A program made the position numbers and the translations under genes. Positions 1 through 6,181 of a stretch of 6,706 nt of DNA are shown here, one piece after another. The notes below the pieces were generated by a model, which ran no database searches, was not told where the DNA came from, and was given only the letters and a program-made list of their open reading frames with translations. The DNA is from Balneolaceae bacterium UBA2956 (GTDB taxonomy: Bacteria; Bacteroidota; Rhodothermia; Balneolales; Balneolaceae), in contig DEBM01000055.1 of assembly GCA_002348545.1 (NCBI GenBank), positions 36,319-43,024 on the forward strand, read 5' to 3'. The first letter of the stretch is position 1, and every line of letters starts with the position of its first letter.

Positions 1-549
1 AGCTTGTAATCCAGCAACACCCGCACCCATAATTAAAGCTTTAGATGGTGGAATAGTACCCGCTGCGGTCATCATCATGGGGAAGTACTTATCTAGTTCT
101 GAGGCTGCCATTAGTGCGGATTTATACCCAGCAATAGAACTCATAGACGATAAGGCATCCATATTTTGAGCTCTTGAGATTCTAGGGATCGCATCCATTC
201 CGAGGGCAGTAATACCCAAACTGATAAGTTTTTTTACTAGTTCCGGATGTTGAAGTGCCCATAGAAAACAAATTAGAGTACTACCTTTTTTCATTATGCT
301 TAGATCATCATCTGAAGGGGTTTGGACAGCGAGAACTAAATCGGCTTGTGAAAATAGATTCTTCCGATTTTTAGCTATGGTAGCTCCGGCAGCAGTGTAA
401 TCTTGATCTAAAAAATTAGAAGCCTCACCGGCTCCCTTTTCAATAAGCACTTTATGCTCGTTTTTAATCAACTGACTGGTGGCTACCGGAGATAGCGCTA
501 CTCTATTTTCGTGAGGAGCTGATTCTTTTGGTACTGCGATTTGTAACAT
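1..549 (-). CDS. pntA: NAD(P) transhydrogenase subunit alpha, N-terminal part (partial)
   Basis: The first 183 residues are present; the gene runs off the left edge of the window. The family couples hydride transfer between NADH and NADP+ to proton movement across the inner membrane and is a source of NADPH; this piece belongs to the soluble NAD(H)-binding domain I. Visible signs are the N-terminal MLQIAVPKE with HENRVALSP (residues 13-21), the transhydrogenase signature PRISRAQNMDALSSM (122-136), the segment MTAAGTIPP (160-168), and the start of the Rossmann loop GAGVAG (175-180). The RISRAQ-MDALSSM signature favours PntA over the homologous alanine dehydrogenase. The ATG at 549-547 gives the expected N-terminus. 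No Shine-Dalgarno sequence lies upstream, only an A/T-rich leader. The break near residue 183 prevents telling a long fused alpha subunit from the short split form (PntAA). The gene is divergent from the lipoprotein gene at 785. Confidence 0.93.
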   Translation of the reverse strand, partial: MLQIAVPKESAPHENRVALSPVATSQLIKNEHKVLIEKGAGEASNFLDQDYTAAGATIAKNRKNLFSQADLVLAVQTPSDDDLSIMKKGSTLICFLWALQHPELVKKLISLGITALGMDAIPRISRAQNMDALSSMSSIAGYKSALMAASELDKYFPMMMTAAGTIPPSKALIMGAGVAGLQA

Positions 550-784
550 ATTTTTTGTATTTATTTAGCATAACATAATAATGAAATGCAACGTTTGGAT
601 AAACTAAGGTGAGAGCGCTTTTTTTAGCATAAAATGTAGTGTGTATCTATATTTATTAAAAGCTAGCGTATGTTATGCTTTAAAAAAAAATTACCTTGGT
701 AAATGTGTTTTAAATTTGAATATAGTCCTTTCTAACGCTATTATTGGTGTAGTTGTAATTATAAAAAGTCCAAAGAAAAAAGTA
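550..784. other. Divergent intergenic region, no gene
   Basis: This AT-rich stretch separates the divergent pntA and lipoprotein genes. An open frame can be extended upstream of 785 to a GTG at 641, but I treat it as leader. It encodes no recognisable domain, contains a run of nine A (682-690) and a promoter-like element (711-718), and would place a lipoprotein signal peptide about 50 residues inside the protein. A 10-base direct repeat TTTAGCATAA occurs at 564-573 and 623-632. I see no convincing promoter for pntA and no structured RNA. Confidence 0.6.
711..718 (+). promoter_or_regulatory. Candidate Bacteroidota -7 element for the lipoprotein gene
   Basis: TAAATTTG matches the Bacteroidota consensus TAnnTTTG at every defined position. 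It would give a leader of about 60 bases before the ATG at 785. No clear -33 TTTG/TTG lies at the usual 17-23 base spacing, so this is a half-match in AT-rich DNA where chance hits are common. Confidence 0.3.
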
Positions 785-1558
785 ATGAAACTTATTAAGG
801 TACTTTACTTACGCTCATTATGGGTAGTTACTCTTCTTTTCGTCTTGTCAACCTGTGATGCAATAGATGTTATGGATCCCAATTTTAATGATAGAAATAT
901 TGGAATCTGGGAAAAATGGACTGAAGAGAATAATTATACCTATATAGAAATTTCTGAAAATGAGGTTACTTTTTATTTTTACAACGAAATTCATAGATGC
1001 AGTGTTGTAAAACGATTTACCATCCTAGACATACAAGCAAATGGAGTGTATACATTGCAAATAATTGGCTCAGATGAAGTTAATATTATGGGTTTTTCAC
1101 GAAATGATCGTTTTTTACATGTTCGAGATTTAAATACAGATGAAGAAACAGTAGAAACACAAATTTTCAATCCAAGTTCGAAGAACTTAGATGATTTAGA
1201 TAAAGCATGTGGCACTTATCCATTCTTGGGAGTGTGGGAACGTAATCTAAGCCAAGAACTTACCGCTTATCTAAACATAACTGAAGAGTTCATAGATGTT
1301 ATCGCATACCTGAAGGCTCAAAATTGTTACAGTATGGTTCGACTAACCATAAATAGTATTACAGAGGTAGACGGATCTTATAAGTTGGAAGTGCAAGAAG
1401 AAGCAGATACCAGTGGTGAAACAGCCGAAGAGGTAGAATTTTTTATTTTTTCAGACTATATGTTGCTAAAGCGAATTGAAAATGGATTTTCAATCACAGA
1501 AACTTATCAACCTTCAGACTTAGATATAACTGGGCAATTATCAAGCTGTTCTCTGTAG
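785..1558 (+). CDS. Putative lipoprotein with two tandem copies of a ~105-residue domain
   Basis: I do not recognise a named family. The protein has 257 residues from the ATG at 785, which I prefer over a GTG at 641. From this ATG it begins MKLIKVLYLRS, followed by a hydrophobic segment (about residues 12-22) and LSTC with Cys24, a likely type II signal peptide. Thr just before the cysteine is less usual than Gly, Ala or Ser. The mature part consists of two similar halves, about 39-142 and 148-255. Each opens with a G-[IV]-W-E-[KR] motif (IGIWEK, LGVWER), has a cysteine followed by a strand-like R-x-TI segment (C72 with RFTI; C181 with RLTI), and ends with a cysteine (C142, C255). Alternating hydrophobic and polar residues suggest beta structure, perhaps lipocalin-like, but that fold is inference. 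The protein is probably attached to the cell envelope; its function is unknown. It stands alone between pntA and trxB, and the next gene appears to have its own promoter. Confidence 0.72.
   Translation: MKLIKVLYLRSLWVVTLLFVLSTCDAIDVMDPNFNDRNIGIWEKWTEENNYTYIEISENEVTFYFYNEIHRCSVVKRFTILDIQANGVYTLQIIGSDEVNIMGFSRNDRFLHVRDLNTDEETVETQIFNPSSKNLDDLDKACGTYPFLGVWERNLSQELTAYLNITEEFIDVIAYLKAQNCYSMVRLTINSITEVDGSYKLEVQEEADTSGETAEEVEFFIFSDYMLLKRIENGFSITETYQPSDLDITGQLSSCSL
899..1210 (+). repeat. Lipoprotein internal repeat, copy 1
   Basis: This stretch encodes residues 39-142, from IGIWEK to the KAC cysteine. By eye it aligns with copy 2 (1226-1549) across its length: W-E-[KR] at the start, a middle cysteine followed by [RK]-[FL]-T-I, then a G-x-Y-x-L strand and a closing cysteine. 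The similarity is at protein level; the nucleotide sequences have diverged, so the duplication is old. Confidence 0.55.
1226..1549 (+). repeat. Lipoprotein internal repeat, copy 2
   Basis: This stretch encodes residues 148-255, from LGVWER to the final SSC. It matches copy 1 in order and spacing: C181 against C72, RLTI against RFTI, GSYKLEV against GVYTLQI, and C255 against C142. The segment before the last cysteine is also alike (TETYQPSDLD against TQIFNPSSKNLDD). Confidence 0.55.
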
Positions 1559-1636
1559 TCCAATCTTTGTTGATTACATAGATTAGTCTTATTCATTTTG
1601 TCGACAGAAAGAACGGGCGGTTATTTCTAGAATCTG

Positions 1637-1644
1637 TATCTTTG
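1637..1644 (+). promoter_or_regulatory. Candidate Bacteroidota -7 promoter element for trxB
   Basis: TATCTTTG, followed by C, fits TAnnTTTG exactly. It lies 30 bases upstream of the trxB ATG, giving a short leader of roughly 20-25 bases that carries the ribosome binding site. A TTTG at 1597-1600 is too far away (36 bases) for a standard -33 box, and nothing better is seen at 17-23 bases, so the promoter rests on the -7 box and its position. Confidence 0.5.
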
Positions 1645-1664
1645 CAGATAGCAAAATTATAGTT

Positions 1665-1669
1665 GGAGA
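1665..1669 (+). promoter_or_regulatory. Ribosome binding site of trxB (decides the start)
   Basis: GGAGA ends five bases before the ATG at 1675. It overlaps an in-frame TTG at 1663 that could start a protein four residues longer. Because GGAGA is well spaced for the ATG and the TTG has no such sequence upstream, the ATG at 1675 is preferred. Confidence 0.6.
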
Positions 1670-1674
1670 AAAAG

Positions 1675-2625
1675 ATGGAAGATATTGCAGGGAAGACATT
1701 CAAAGTTGTTGTGATGGGCAGCGGTCCGGCTGGGTTAACTGCCGCTTTATATGCCGCTCGTGCGGATCTAAGCCCTATAGTATTTGAAGGACCTGAGCCC
1801 GGTGGTCAGTTGATGACAACAACCGATGTTGAAAATTTCCCAGGTTATCCTAACGGGGTAATGGGACCACAGATGATGCAAGACTTTCGAGAACAGGCAA
1901 CTAAATTTGGGGCCGATTGTCGCTATGGGTTTGTAACTGATATAGATTTCAATGAGCAACCCTACACGCTTACTGTTGATGAGAAAGTACAGATTAAAAC
2001 GCATGCACTTATTATCTCTACTGGAGCGTCAGCGATGTGGTTGGGCCTAGAAAGCGAAACTCGTCTACGAGGTAAAGGGGTTTCCGCTTGTGCTACATGC
2101 GATGGGGCTTTTTTCCGTAATGAACATGTGGCTATTGTAGGTGGCGGAGACACCGCGATGGAAGAAGCTACCTTCTTAACTAAATTTGCCAACAAAGTGA
2201 CCGTTATTCATCGGCGTAATGAGCTTCGTGCTTCCAAAGCTATGCAGGCTCGTGCATTTGCAAACGAAAAAATTAAATTTATCTGGGATAGCGAAGTATC
2301 AGAGGTTTTGGGTGATCAGGTGGTTCAAGGCATTCAGCTCAAAAACCGAAATTCTGGAGAGTTGATCACTTTAGATGATGTAACAGGATTATTCGTAGCT
2401 ATTGGTCACCGACCAAATACTGAACTTTTCAAAGAAGTGTTAACCATGGATGACGTAGGCTATATTCAGACCAAAGACCAGACTACCAAAACAGATTTAG
2501 CTGGTATATTTGCCTGCGGTGATGCAATGGATGCGGTATACCGTCAGGCTGTTACTGCTGCAGGAACAGGGTGTAAGGCTGCATTAGACGCCGAACATTA
2601 TCTTACTGATAATGGTCTAGCCTGA
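1675..2625 (+). CDS. trxB: Thioredoxin-disulfide reductase (NADPH)
   Basis: This flavoenzyme of 316 residues, the usual size for the low-molecular-weight bacterial class, passes electrons from NADPH through FAD and a redox disulfide to thioredoxin in the cytoplasm. In order: FAD-binding GSGPAG (15-20), then GGQL with TTDVENFPGYP (43-58), the catalytic pair CATC (C139, C142) followed by DGAFF, the NADPH-binding loop GGGDTAMEEA (156-165), the NADPH phosphate-contacting HRR (179-181), and the C-terminal FAD motif FACGDAMD (279-286) followed by YRQAVTAAGTGC. All catalytic and cofactor motifs look intact. The HRR motif supports NADPH rather than ferredoxin as the donor. The start is the ATG at 1675, supported by GGAGA five bases upstream and a -7 promoter box; a TTG at 1663 would add four residues. 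It faces the DUF4342 gene tail to tail across 33 bases. No thioredoxin gene is in the window. Confidence 0.97.
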   Translation: MEDIAGKTFKVVVMGSGPAGLTAALYAARADLSPIVFEGPEPGGQLMTTTDVENFPGYPNGVMGPQMMQDFREQATKFGADCRYGFVTDIDFNEQPYTLTVDEKVQIKTHALIISTGASAMWLGLESETRLRGKGVSACATCDGAFFRNEHVAIVGGGDTAMEEATFLTKFANKVTVIHRRNELRASKAMQARAFANEKIKFIWDSEVSEVLGDQVVQGIQLKNRNSGELITLDDVTGLFVAIGHRPNTELFKEVLTMDDVGYIQTKDQTTKTDLAGIFACGDAMDAVYRQAVTAAGTGCKAALDAEHYLTDNGLA

Positions 2626-2641
2626 TTATACTGCGTCAAAG

Positions 2642-2663
2642 AATAAACAGTGAATCTGTTATT
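2642..2663. terminator. Weak hairpin between convergent trxB and DUF4342 genes
   Basis: AATAAACAG (2642-2650) can pair with CTGTTATT (2656-2663), forming eight base pairs with one bulged A and a five-base loop. It sits between the two converging genes and overlaps the stop codon of the minus-strand gene. The stem is AT-rich, and only two T (TTCC) follow on the plus strand. It is a possible bidirectional terminator but not a textbook one. Confidence 0.3.
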
Positions 2664-3138
2664 TTCCAACACTTTTTTTGGCATTCTTCTTTGATGATGC
2701 ATTTTTTCGCCCTTTTTTTGGTGATTCTGGAGTTTTAGATGGGTTGGGTATATCCTCATCTTCGTCTAGGATTTCAATTATTACTGCTTCGTCGCTATAA
2801 TTAATATCCTGTTTAGCTTCTTGACTAGCTCCGTGTACTTCTGGCTCATGTTCATCAGTGGTAATTTCTTTTTCGACAAGTATTTGATAATCATTCAAGA
2901 ACATGGCAAACATTCCAATAGCCGAAATCACAGGTGCCATTGCGCCGACTAAAGCTGCTCCACCTACTCCGAAGGCAAGTTGTGTTTGAAAAACCACTTC
3001 CCCGTCTTTGTTTTTAATAATTAACCGTCGTGCGGAACCCTCTTCAATTAGATTGCGAATTCCATTTAACACTTCTTTAGCACCACCTTGGATTTCCTCG
3101 TAGATACGTTTGGCTTCATGTTTTGTGTTTTTCATCAT
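2659..3138 (-). CDS. DUF4342-domain protein with acidic linker and lysine-rich tail
   Basis: This is a protein of 159 residues from the ATG at 3138; an adjacent ATG at 3135 would give 158. The core matches what I know of DUF4342: a predicted helix (about residues 5-34), then GSARRLIIKNKDGEVV (34-49) and a hydrophobic glycine/alanine-rich stretch with APVISAIGMFAMF (about 54-80) that could be one membrane segment or a buried helix. No biochemical role is established for the family to my knowledge. Unlike the short family core, this protein continues with an acidic region (about 90-132) and a tail rich in Lys, Ser, Pro and Asn ending KKNAKKSVGK. The frame stays open upstream to an ATG at 3219, adding 27 residues, but that extension does not resemble the family and overlaps palindromes and a promoter-like box. 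No Shine-Dalgarno sequence is seen at either start. The gene is convergent with trxB and stands alone on its strand. Confidence 0.75.
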   Translation of the reverse strand: MMKNTKHEAKRIYEEIQGGAKEVLNGIRNLIEEGSARRLIIKNKDGEVVFQTQLAFGVGGAALVGAMAPVISAIGMFAMFLNDYQILVEKEITTDEHEPEVHGASQEAKQDINYSDEAVIIEILDEDEDIPNPSKTPESPKKGRKNASSKKNAKKSVGK

Positions 3139-3161
3139 TGTATGGTTAAATGTTGTATTGG

Positions 3162-3175
3162 TGTATAAAAATACA
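3162..3175. repeat. 14-base palindrome upstream of the DUF4342 gene
   Basis: TGTAT-AAAA-ATACA forms perfect 5-base arms around a four-base AT spacer, ending 24 bases upstream of the preferred ATG at 3138. Its position would suit an operator or a small leader hairpin. In such AT-rich DNA it may be chance. Confidence 0.35.
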
Positions 3176-3181
3176 GTTTTG

Positions 3182-3202
3182 ACACTTTTTAAACATAAGT
3201 GT
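3182..3202. repeat. Inverted repeat ACACTT-N9-AAGTGT upstream of the DUF4342 gene
   Basis: The two 6-base arms (3182-3187 and 3197-3202) are perfect complements, 21 bases overall, about two helical turns. The repeat lies just downstream, in the minus-strand sense, of the promoter-like TATCTTTA at 3209-3202 and upstream of the preferred start. It could be a binding site for a dimeric regulator. No cognate regulator is in the window. Confidence 0.35.
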
Positions 3203-3209
3203 AAAGATA
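3202..3209 (-). promoter_or_regulatory. Possible -7 box of the DUF4342 gene
   Basis: On the minus strand this reads TATCTTTA, one mismatch (last base) from TAnnTTTG. Transcription starting about seven bases on would begin inside the upstream frame extension, consistent with translation from 3138 rather than 3219. No -33 TTG is found at normal spacing, so support is weak. Confidence 0.22.
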
Positions 3210-3653
3210 ATGGGGACATTTTCTTTTAATAGTATAGTGTTTAAAAGCCAAAAATTGTATAAAGCTCACTTTTTACGGCGATAAAAGACTTTATAGAAAA
3301 GCCTCTCTATAATGCTATCATAACTGTAACACTTAAATCAAAAAAATAGTACACACATCATATTTATACTACGACGCAAATTAAAAAAAGTTCCAAACTA
3401 TCTGTTACTGTTTTTAGGAATCAGTCATCCAATATTCAATCTTTACGCACATCATTTAGCGGATACTAATCAGTTTAGAAGCTTAGATCAATTGTGAGGG
3501 CTTTTGTAGTATAAGCTATTGAATGCGAATATCAATAGATTTAGGCTTAGCTAGAACGAACTGAGGTTTAGACATGGTACTTCTGAGTTTCTATGTAGTT
3601 TATAACTTCAAAAGCCTAGCACATTAGTTTTTTATTGAATTTTTCAGTCTATC

Positions 3654-6110
3654 TTGAGTATTCTTTCACCGCCTTTATTTGTTGACATTGCTTACGCTTT
3701 GGCACCACGACAGCTCTATACCTACCGAGTTCCAGAAAAGTTGTATGAGCAGGTATCCATAGGAAAAAGAGTTTGGGCCCCTTTTCGAAGTTATTATGCG
3801 ATAGGAATGGTAGTACATGTTCATAAGCAGGAGCCATCCTTTGAACTTAAAGCAATACGTGAGGTACTTGATATCGAAGCTATTTTGGATGAATCGCTAC
3901 TTAAGCTCACCGAGTGGATGCATCGCTTTTACTATTGTAGTTGGGGCGAGACCATCCAGGCGGTTTTACCTAGTGGGCTTAATATGGTTTCAAAGCAGTA
4001 TGTTCGGGCGAATTCCAGTAGAGCAAAAGCCGTAGGCGAATTAACCGTGAAAGAAAAAAACATATTGAACTGGATAGAGTCTTTACCAGAAGAAGCGACA
4101 GTCAAAGAACTTCGAAAGCGAAGCAGAGCTCAGGGTGACTTGGGTATTTTAAATAACTTGATCAAGATGGGATGGTTAGAAATTTGGGAACAACCTGAGG
4201 TCAAATCCAAAGAGGCCAAAGAAATCTGGTGGGATTGGAAGGATAAAGAGGCTAAGAATAAGGCATCCATTTTTATTCCATCTGAGAAAAAATATAAGTG
4301 GGAACAGGCCTTAAATGTAATGAAAGGGCAATACTTACCGGCTCGCAATCAAGACCTAAAAATGCTAGAAAAGGTTGGAATATCTGAACTTCGTACCTTA
4401 GCTAAAAAAGGTTATTTGAGTAAGTTTGAAAAAAGCCGATTTGAAATGCAGACTCAGCAACTCTCTTACGATCCCTCTAAAATCAAAGCTCTTAATGAGG
4501 AACAGTGTGTAGCAATCGATCCTGTTTTACAACAATTAGAGAACGAGAAATTTGGCCAGTTTTTACTTTATGGCATAACGGGTAGTGGAAAAACAGAGGT
4601 GTACATACATGCCATCAAAAAAGCCCAAGAATTAGGCAAAGGAGCTATTGTTTTGGTACCAGAGATTGCACTGACGCCCGGTACCGTGGCTCGTTTTTAT
4701 AAAATTTTTGGAGAAGATATTGCTGTTTTTCATAGTCAATTAAGCGCTTCTGAGCGTCTATCGGCGTGGAATGCGCTCAAAAGTAGACAAAAAAATATTG
4801 CCATTGGCCCACGATCAGCTCTTTTTGCACCCATTAAGCCCTTAGGGCTTATAATTATTGATGAAGAACACGATTCTTCTTACAAACAAATGGATCCAGC
4901 ACCCCGTTATCATGTTAGAGAGACGGCTATTATGCGAGCTCATATAGAAGAATCGGTTGTAGTTATGGGTTCAGCTACTCCTAGTTTACAAACTCTACAC
5001 CGGGTTGCGAAAGATAAAGCTACTATGCTACGCTTAACTCAGCGACACGCTGAGGCCACCTTACCCCATGTTCAAATATTAGACCTCAAGCAATACAAAT
5101 CCGCGATGAAGGGTCCTATGGCAGTGCCCACATTTTTAGCGGTCAAAGAAGCTCTTGAGCGAAATGAACAAGTTATTTTCCTACTTAATAGGCGTGGGTT
5201 TGCCTCTTACCTTCAATGCGATGAATGTGGGCATATCCCAATGAGCCCTGATTGTTCGGTAAGTTTAACACTTCATAAGCGTAAAAATATACTTTTATGC
5301 CACTATTCCGGCTATACACGACGGATAGATACGTATTGTGAGGCCTGCGGATCACCTAATTTAAGTAGATATGGCTCGGGTACTCAACAGGCGGAAGAAC
5401 AAATTGAGATGCTTTTTCCTGAGGCTAGAGTTGCTAGGTTCGATCGAGACAGTACATCCAAAAAAGGGGCTCATGCCAAAATTTTAGAGTCGTTTGGCCG
5501 AGGTAATGCCGATATTTTAGTGGGTACACAAATTGTAGCCAAAGGGTTAGACTTCCCCAATGTGACTCTTGTGGTAGTACTCGATGCGGATACCGAACAG
5601 GCATACCCCAGTTTTCAATCCTCTGAGCGATTATACCAACTTCTTTCGCAGGTTGCAGGCCGATCAGGTAGAGGGCAGAAACCAGGTAAGGTATTTATTC
5701 AAACTCGTCAACCCGAACAGCCTGCATTACAATTTGTTCCTAGTCACGATCATGAGGGTTTTGCTCGTCATGAAATGGCCTTAAGAAAACCCTTGGATTA
5801 CCCTCCATTTTCTAGACTTATAAAGTGTGTATTAAAAGGTTCAAACAACGAACAGGTTTCGGCCGCTTCTATGGTTTTATTCCAAGCATGGCAGCAGGTT
5901 GTACCGCACTGGCCACTATTAGGACCATCCCCGGCACCCATAGAATGGATGCAAGGTCAATACTATTGGGAACTATTGGCGAAAGTAAACCCAGAAAAAG
6001 GAGCGCACTATATGGAGGCTATGTTGGACCAAGTTCTGGAAATCTACGAATTGTCTTTTCCTGAACATCGCTCGGTCCGAGTAACTATCCATGTGGATGC
6101 TATACGATAG
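3654..6110 (+). CDS. priA: Primosomal protein N' (replication restart helicase PriA)
   Basis: PriA is a 3'-to-5' DNA helicase that recognises stalled forks and reloads the replicative helicase. This copy has 818 residues, typical of Bacteroidota and longer than the 732 of E. coli. In order: N-terminal 3'-end-binding domain (about 8-110), a winged-helix and linker region (about 130-270), Walker A GITGSGKT (307-314), VPEIALT (335-341), the DEEH box (403-406) followed by SSYKQMDPAPRYH, motif III GSATPS (439-444), LNRRGF (511-516), the zinc domain (522-565), GTQIVAKGLDFPNV (624-637) and QVAGRSGRG (666-674). All helicase motifs look intact. In the zinc domain one site is complete (C522, C525, C562, C565), while the other has only C534 and C549, with Ser at 531 and 552 where cysteines are expected. 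The start is a TTG at 3654: a TGA lies in frame at 3636-3638, no ATG or GTG falls between, and SPPLFVDIAYAL is a normal PriA N-terminus. No Shine-Dalgarno sequence precedes it. Confidence 0.96.
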   Translation: MSILSPPLFVDIAYALAPRQLYTYRVPEKLYEQVSIGKRVWAPFRSYYAIGMVVHVHKQEPSFELKAIREVLDIEAILDESLLKLTEWMHRFYYCSWGETIQAVLPSGLNMVSKQYVRANSSRAKAVGELTVKEKNILNWIESLPEEATVKELRKRSRAQGDLGILNNLIKMGWLEIWEQPEVKSKEAKEIWWDWKDKEAKNKASIFIPSEKKYKWEQALNVMKGQYLPARNQDLKMLEKVGISELRTLAKKGYLSKFEKSRFEMQTQQLSYDPSKIKALNEEQCVAIDPVLQQLENEKFGQFLLYGITGSGKTEVYIHAIKKAQELGKGAIVLVPEIALTPGTVARFYKIFGEDIAVFHSQLSASERLSAWNALKSRQKNIAIGPRSALFAPIKPLGLIIIDEEHDSSYKQMDPAPRYHVRETAIMRAHIEESVVVMGSATPSLQTLHRVAKDKATMLRLTQRHAEATLPHVQILDLKQYKSAMKGPMAVPTFLAVKEALERNEQVIFLLNRRGFASYLQCDECGHIPMSPDCSVSLTLHKRKNILLCHYSGYTRRIDTYCEACGSPNLSRYGSGTQQAEEQIEMLFPEARVARFDRDSTSKKGAHAKILESFGRGNADILVGTQIVAKGLDFPNVTLVVVLDADTEQAYPSFQSSERLYQLLSQVAGRSGRGQKPGKVFIQTRQPEQPALQFVPSHDHEGFARHEMALRKPLDYPPFSRLIKCVLKGSNNEQVSAASMVLFQAWQQVVPHWPLLGPSPAPIEWMQGQYYWELLAKVNPEKGAHYMEAMLDQVLEIYELSFPEHRSVRVTIHVDAIR

Positions 6111-6135
6111 GTAGGGTAAAGGCGGCCATTCCTTC

Positions 6136-6181
6136 TATGCAATAAAGTAAAAAGGGTGTTAAATTGCGTTAATTATGCAAT
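6136..6181 (+). repeat. Repeated TATGCAAT and small inverted repeat between priA and scpB
   Basis: TATGCAAT occurs at 6136-6143 and again at 6174-6181. The second copy also forms an inverted repeat with ATTGC at 6163-6167 (ATTGC-N9-GCAAT). It could be an operator near the scpB promoter or a chance AT-rich pattern. I see no strong terminator after priA. Confidence 0.25.

Larger units (their letters stand above)
3139..3653. other. 515-base intergenic region between divergent DUF4342 and priA genes
   Basis: No supported gene was found here. Both strands are rich in stop codons, and only frames of about 20 codons or fewer remain, apart from the upstream extension of the DUF4342 frame to 3219. 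The part next to that gene holds two small palindromes. Further right there is an AT-rich hairpin candidate (TTATAGA 3291-3297 with TCTATAA 3306-3312). The stretch 3320-3653 shows no riboswitch or tRNA signature I recognise. The promoter of priA should lie here, but I could not find a good -33/-7 pair; TACTTCTG at 3578-3585 is one mismatch from TAnnTTTG. Confidence 0.6.

Noticed and set aside
641..784. A 48-codon N-terminal extension of the lipoprotein from a GTG at 641
   Set aside because: It would bury a clear signal peptide and lipobox inside the protein, includes a nine-A run and a -7 promoter match, and encodes no recognisable domain. The ATG at 785 explains the N-terminus better.
1562..1584. 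AATCT...AGATT inverted repeat after the lipoprotein gene as a terminator
   Set aside because: The stem is only five base pairs with a 13-base loop and no T run directly after it.
1599..1606. Palindrome TGTCGACA upstream of trxB as an operator
   Set aside because: Eight bases is too short to distinguish from chance, the flanks do not extend the symmetry, and no regulator gene is nearby.
1962..2195. Minus-strand open frame of 77 codons inside trxB
   Set aside because: It lies wholly within the well-supported trxB coding sequence and has no recognisable protein features. Other overlapping frames in trxB, priA and the lipoprotein gene were dropped for the same reason.
3139..3219. A 27-residue N-terminal extension of the DUF4342 protein from an ATG at 3219
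   Set aside because: The extension does not look like the family, and the DNA it covers carries palindromes and a promoter-like box. ATG at 3138 or 3135 is more likely, though the longer form cannot be ruled out.
3516..3575. A 19-codon minus-strand frame beginning MSKPQFVLAKPK in the priA upstream gap
   Set aside because: It is very short, has no Shine-Dalgarno sequence and no recognised family; frames of this size arise by chance.
5244..5309. A frameshift or pseudogene explanation for the odd PriA zinc domain
   Set aside because: The frame is continuous and conserved residues lie on both sides of, and between, the serines; the change is a pair of substitutions, not a shifted segment.
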